DNA of 64,000 nucleotides from Bacteroidales bacterium (lineage in GTDB: Bacteria; Bacteroidota; Bacteroidia; Bacteroidales; JAADJA01). Location: NCBI GenBank assembly GCA_016783885.1, contig JADHVR010000009.1, positions 1-64,000 on the forward strand. Reading direction: 5' to 3'. The translations under genes were made by a program, and so were the position numbers. The first letter of the stretch is position 1. Every line of letters starts with the position of its first letter. Of the stretch, positions 60,429 to 64,000 are shown piece after piece. Below the pieces are notes generated by a model. It was not told the origin of the DNA and searched no databases. It saw only the letters and a program-made list of their open reading frames with translations.

Positions 60429-61027
60429 TTTAAAAACTGATCGTTCATATCTTCAATGATCATCAACACGTCTTCCTTTCCCCTTCCTGTTTTAGCAGAT
60501 GTTAAAACCGAGAGAGGCAACTCTTCCCACTCCTTAATTAAAATTTTTTTGTAAGATTCGATATTTGCAGTCAACCTGTTCTTTGGCACTTTATCTGTTT
60601 TGGTAAAAAGCAGTATAAAAGGTAATTGTTTTTTCCCGAACCAAAAAATGAATTCCAAATCCGGTTTTTGCGGCTCATGCCGCGAATCTATCAGGATAAA
60701 CGTAGTTAGTAAATTGGGGCGGTGTATCAAATAATTATGGATCATCCTCTCCCATTCCGAACGCCTGGTTTTTGATATTTTGGCATAACCATATCCCGGC
60801 AAATCAACCAGGAACCAGCTTTCATTGATTAAGAAATGATTTATCAATTGTGTTTTCCCCGGAGTACCCGATATTTTTGCAAGGTTTTTCCTGCCCGTAA
60901 GCATATTTATCAGCGAAGACTTACCTACGTTTGACCGCCCGATAAAAGCATATTCCGGCATATCGGGCTCCGGGCATTTACGGTAATCCGTATTGCTGAT
61001 TATAAATTTTGCGCTTTTAATCTGCAT
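60425..61027 (-). CDS. engB: ribosome-biogenesis GTPase EngB (YihA/YsxC)
   Basis: FIGRSNVGKSSLINMLTGRKNLAKISGTPGKTQLINHF, VDLPGYGYAK, FTKTDK. Confidence 0.96.
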   Translation of the reverse strand: MQIKSAKFIISNTDYRKCPEPDMPEYAFIGRSNVGKSSLINMLTGRKNLAKISGTPGKTQLINHFLINESWFLVDLPGYGYAKISKTRRSEWERMIHNYLIHRPNLLTTFILIDSRHEPQKPDLEFIFWFGKKQLPFILLFTKTDKVPKNRLTANIESYKKILIKEWEELPLSVLTSAKTGRGKEDVLMIIEDMNDQFLK

Positions 61028-61067
61028 CTTTTTAATAAGCTGTAACTTTTCCCTTCTCTGGTCAATC

Positions 61068-61994
61068 TTACTTCTTATATGTCGTTAAATGCCTGTCTTT
61101 CTTATAATCGTAAATATCGGCAATGGTTATGATAATGGCAGTTTCTTCCACATCTCCAAATCCGGGATTCGGGGCTGTGCCAAAGGTCTTCATCGAGCCT
61201 GAAAGGTTCATATAAGCATTTACAAGGGGAGGGATATTTTCTTTAAGACTTCTTACTTTCTGAGCAAGGATCCTGTAATCTTCATCATAATTGGCGCCAT
61301 TAAAAATGCTTTTTAATATTTTCCCCCTTGTTTGTATTTTGATAGGATTAAAAGGCGTTACAAGATTTTCGTTATCAGGGAAATATTTATGCATAAAATA
61401 CAAAATTAAATCGCGGGCAAAGGAATCATAATCCGGGTACATAGTTATTTTACCGAAGAAATACCTGATGCCGGGATTATCAAGAGTAATAGAGCCGAGT
61501 CCATCCCACAAATTATCAAGCGAATACATACCCTTTTTTAGGTTTACGGTTGGCTGATACAATGGCTGAACAAAAGACCTCCCTAATTCAAAAGTAACAG
61601 GCCAGTATTCTTTTTTAAATTTCTCTGAAAACTTAAACAGCTTAGCAGTTGGACTTACCGGATTCCCGTTTTTATCATCAGCAACATTTTTTCCTACTAT
61701 AAACCTGTAACCACCCACAATCTCCTTATCTTCGGGACTCCATACGATCAATTGCTTAAAGGGTCGTTCCATCGTATCATACATGTCGATATCAACGGCT
61801 TTTCCGGTTCCGCCGCCGGCATCTCTGAAAGTGATCTCACGCAATCTTCCCAACTCACGCATCAGGTTTGGCGCCTGGTCATGTGAAAATACATAGATTT
61901 TATTATTCCCGTTATTCGTTTCACTGACAAATAATTCGTCAGTCAGTTCTTTGTCGAGTGATACTCTGTCAACAGGTGGAATGATGGTTTCCAT
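61068..61994 (-). CDS. glsB: OlsB-like N-acyltransferase, candidate glycine-lipid synthase GlsB
   Basis: REITFRDAGGGTGKAVDIDMYD, IVGGYRFIVG, ELGRSFVQPLYQ; adjacent to a PlsC-like acyltransferase. Confidence 0.75.
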   Translation of the reverse strand: METIIPPVDRVSLDKELTDELFVSETNNGNNKIYVFSHDQAPNLMRELGRLREITFRDAGGGTGKAVDIDMYDTMERPFKQLIVWSPEDKEIVGGYRFIVGKNVADDKNGNPVSPTAKLFKFSEKFKKEYWPVTFELGRSFVQPLYQPTVNLKKGMYSLDNLWDGLGSITLDNPGIRYFFGKITMYPDYDSFARDLILYFMHKYFPDNENLVTPFNPIKIQTRGKILKSIFNGANYDEDYRILAQKVRSLKENIPPLVNAYMNLSGSMKTFGTAPNPGFGDVEETAIIITIADIYDYKKDRHLTTYKK

Positions 61995-62052
61995 AATAAT
62001 ATTTTAGATTTTGCTTTTAGGCACTTTTTATAATTAACTATTATCTATTTCT

Positions 62053-62910
62053 TTAAAACATCTCAGGGTCAAAAGGCTCTGTGTAACCTTCCCCCATTGC
62101 ATAAACATATTTTTTTACCTTTTGCGCCCATATTTTATAATTATATCTCTTATTAAAAGTCTGATAAGGAATTGATTTGCCAAAGGTAATATTTATTGTC
62201 TTGTTTTTTTGTTTAAACATTTCATCAGGCAGGTAAAGCATTTCAATATTAGCGCCTATCCTGAGATTTTTCCTCAGATTTGCCAGGTTATAAAAAAATC
62301 TTGAGTTTTTCCCGTCGATATATACAGGGATAATATCACGTTTGTATTGCTTTGCCTTTGAAATAAAAGTCTTTTTCCATTCCAGGTCTTCGATCCTGCC
62401 CTTTTGTTTCCTCGACGCCAAACCAGCCGGGAAATACAATATCATCTTGTCTGATTCAAAGGTTTCATTAATGATCTGCAGATTTTCCGTATTACTGCCG
62501 TGCTTGTTGATGGGAATGAAAAGTTCCCGCAGATTGGGGAGGAATAAAAGAATATCATTTACGGGGAAAACAATATCACTTCTTACCTGCCCGACAACAT
62601 GCATCAATGCCATTCCGTCAAGACCTCCTAAGGGATGATTTGATGCAATAATATATCTTCCTTTTTTTGGGATGTTATCTGTGCCTGAACTTTTTACAAT
62701 TACTCCTAAATCTTCAAGAGAGGCTTTTACAAAATCAAGGCCCATCATTTCCCTGTACTTGTATAAAAGAACATTGTTATCTTTCTCATGAATAATTTTA
62801 CGCAAATACCCAAACACAAAACCGGGGATAAACCTTGAAATTCCCGGATTCTTGCTTCTGAATACCTTCTCTATATCAATGGTACGTTCTGTGATATTTA
62901 ATTCATCCAT
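62053..62910 (-). CDS. glsA: PlsC-like O-acyltransferase, candidate GlsA
   Basis: ASNHPLGGLDGMALMHV (NHxxxxD-type), FPAGLASRKQKGRIEDLEWKKTFI; adjacent to GlsB-like gene. Confidence 0.75.
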   Translation of the reverse strand: MDELNITERTIDIEKVFRSKNPGISRFIPGFVFGYLRKIIHEKDNNVLLYKYREMMGLDFVKASLEDLGVIVKSSGTDNIPKKGRYIIASNHPLGGLDGMALMHVVGQVRSDIVFPVNDILLFLPNLRELFIPINKHGSNTENLQIINETFESDKMILYFPAGLASRKQKGRIEDLEWKKTFISKAKQYKRDIIPVYIDGKNSRFFYNLANLRKNLRIGANIEMLYLPDEMFKQKNKTINITFGKSIPYQTFNKRYNYKIWAQKVKKYVYAMGEGYTEPFDPEMF

Positions 62911-62978
62911 CTGAAATACGGAATAAGTCTAATACAAAATTACATAATAATCGGAAAAGGATAAATTTAATAATCTTA

Positions 62979-63126
62979 ATATTTTACAAAAGGCTTTTAT
63001 ACTGCTTTGGATGACCTGCAAATAAACGAAGCATGGATAATAGCACCTGTTAACGGAACTTACCCTTTAAAAGAAAACGTTCATGTAATCTCTTTGCCGG
63101 AATTTCTTAATTTAGGAATCGGATAA
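62979..63126 (+). pseudogene. C-terminal remnant resembling a DUF4143-type AAA ATPase
   Basis: KGFYTALDDLQINEAWIIAPVNGTYPLKENVHVISLPEFLNLGIG* with a stop just upstream in frame. Confidence 0.5.
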
Positions 63127-63209
63127 GTTTGTTGCAATCTTTACTTCTGCATTAAAAACTTTAAATAAATCTAAATTCTAATCAGCTATTAGAGCTGTGA
63201 ACGGTTACA

Positions 63210-63828
63210 TTATTTCTTTATAAATTTCGCCACATAATTATTTTTCCCATCAAAGATTTTAATGATATACAATCCTTTTTGCAGGTTATTGATGTTTAAC
63301 CGGAGTTCATTTTCTCCTGCCAGTTTTCCTGAAATAACATTTTCGCCCCTGACATTAAATATGGCAAAAGTTCCGTTTGTTGTTTTGTGAGATAATTTAA
63401 CAGTCAATTTATCATAAACCGGATTTGGGAACAACCGGATGTTGTTTTCATTTTTCAAATTGTAATTTACACCTGAAAAGAAATTATAATCATTTTCGAA
63501 TTTATCCTTAATGTAACTGCAATATTCTTTCAGCAATTCGACCGACGACCATGGAGTTCCGTCATAATCCCTTGCCCATACAAAAGCAAGGTCAATTTGC
63601 TGTACATCTCCAGGATTAAACGTAAATGGTCCTGATGAACCCAGTCCTCTCCTGTCGAAAGGATTATTTCCTGTTGTTTCCTCGGTCCAGTAATAACCGT
63701 TTTGATTAAAACCCCCGTTTGGCAATATTCCGTTTGTTCCCCAGTTACAAGTGTCGGAATCTCCAGGAAACATGAATTTACACTCCGGGCCTACAGCTCC
63801 GGAATTAATATGCCCGTGATAAATCAGT
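63210..63828 (-). pseudogene. 5'-truncated secreted protein with T9SS C-terminal sorting domain
   Basis: frame continues upstream of ORF-track ATG as LIYHGHINSGAVGPECKFMFPGD and then hits TAA; C-terminus NIRLFPNPVYDKLTVKL...GLYIIKIFDGKNNYVAKFIKK. Confidence 0.7.
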
Positions 63829-63953
63829 TAACGGTGAGATAAAATCAGTTAACGGTTAGTCGGATTGTGATCAAGAAGTTCTTTTCTTTTTCTTTTCTTT
63901 TAGGATTGTATAAATTATTTAAATTTGTAAAAAATTATAAAAAGAAAAACATT

Positions 63954-64000
63954 ATGACAAGAGTAATTCAAATCATCCTGATTATGTTATTATTTGTTTC
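63954..64000 (+). CDS. start of an ORF with a hydrophobic N-terminus (truncated by window end)
   Basis: MTRVIQIILIMLLFV; TAAATTTG box at 63920-63927. Confidence 0.4.
   Translation, partial: MTRVIQIILIMLLFV

Noticed and set aside
63820-63870. End of an IS21-like insertion sequence
   Set aside because: Two direct repeats resemble multi-repeat IS ends, but no transposase follows within the window and the next ORF begins with a membrane-type N-terminus. Kept only as an unexplained junction.
1-64000. tRNA or rRNA genes
   Set aside because: No segment with a convincing tRNA cloverleaf or rRNA signature was recognised by eye; a tRNAscan/barrnap run would be decisive.

Overview
The window looks like a chromosomal segment of a Bacteroidota (Bacteroidales-like) bacterium. 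The support is TAnnTTTG-type promoters, T9SS-type C-terminal sorting domains, GldB, PorT-like barrels and a GlsA/GlsB-type acyltransferase pair. About 55 CDSs are supportable. They include UDP-xylose/dTDP-rhamnose sugar genes, gcvP, zapA, rny, trmD, rplS, a sigma-54 response regulator with its kinase, recQ, comM/yifB, gldB, nadE, nifU-like and mrp, moaC, a MOSC-MogA fusion, moeA, a 1620-aa C10 protease with a dockerin-like tail, rsgA, a Pi transporter, and a DUF134/NifX-like/twin-MinD-ferredoxin ('orange-protein-like') cluster. No CRISPR array, rRNA, tRNA or complete IS element was recognised. The most interesting items are: (1) a structured RNA between zapA and rny that looks like 6S RNA; (2) a 99-bp palindromic element flanked by TA inside a remnant of the mnmA 3' end, where removal restores a reading frame; (3) a MITE-like nested-palindrome family with two copies, one flanked by an 8-bp direct repeat; (4) the DUF134/ORP-like cluster with a perfect operator-like palindrome between its promoter boxes; (5) an accessory island between recQ and yifB with a HicB-HicA pair, an HTH-less regulator remnant and a REP-flanked partial yifB duplication; (6) a PIN toxin overlapping a 49-aa ORF inside the molybdenum-cofactor gene group. 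All family names come from reading translated motifs; no database search was run.
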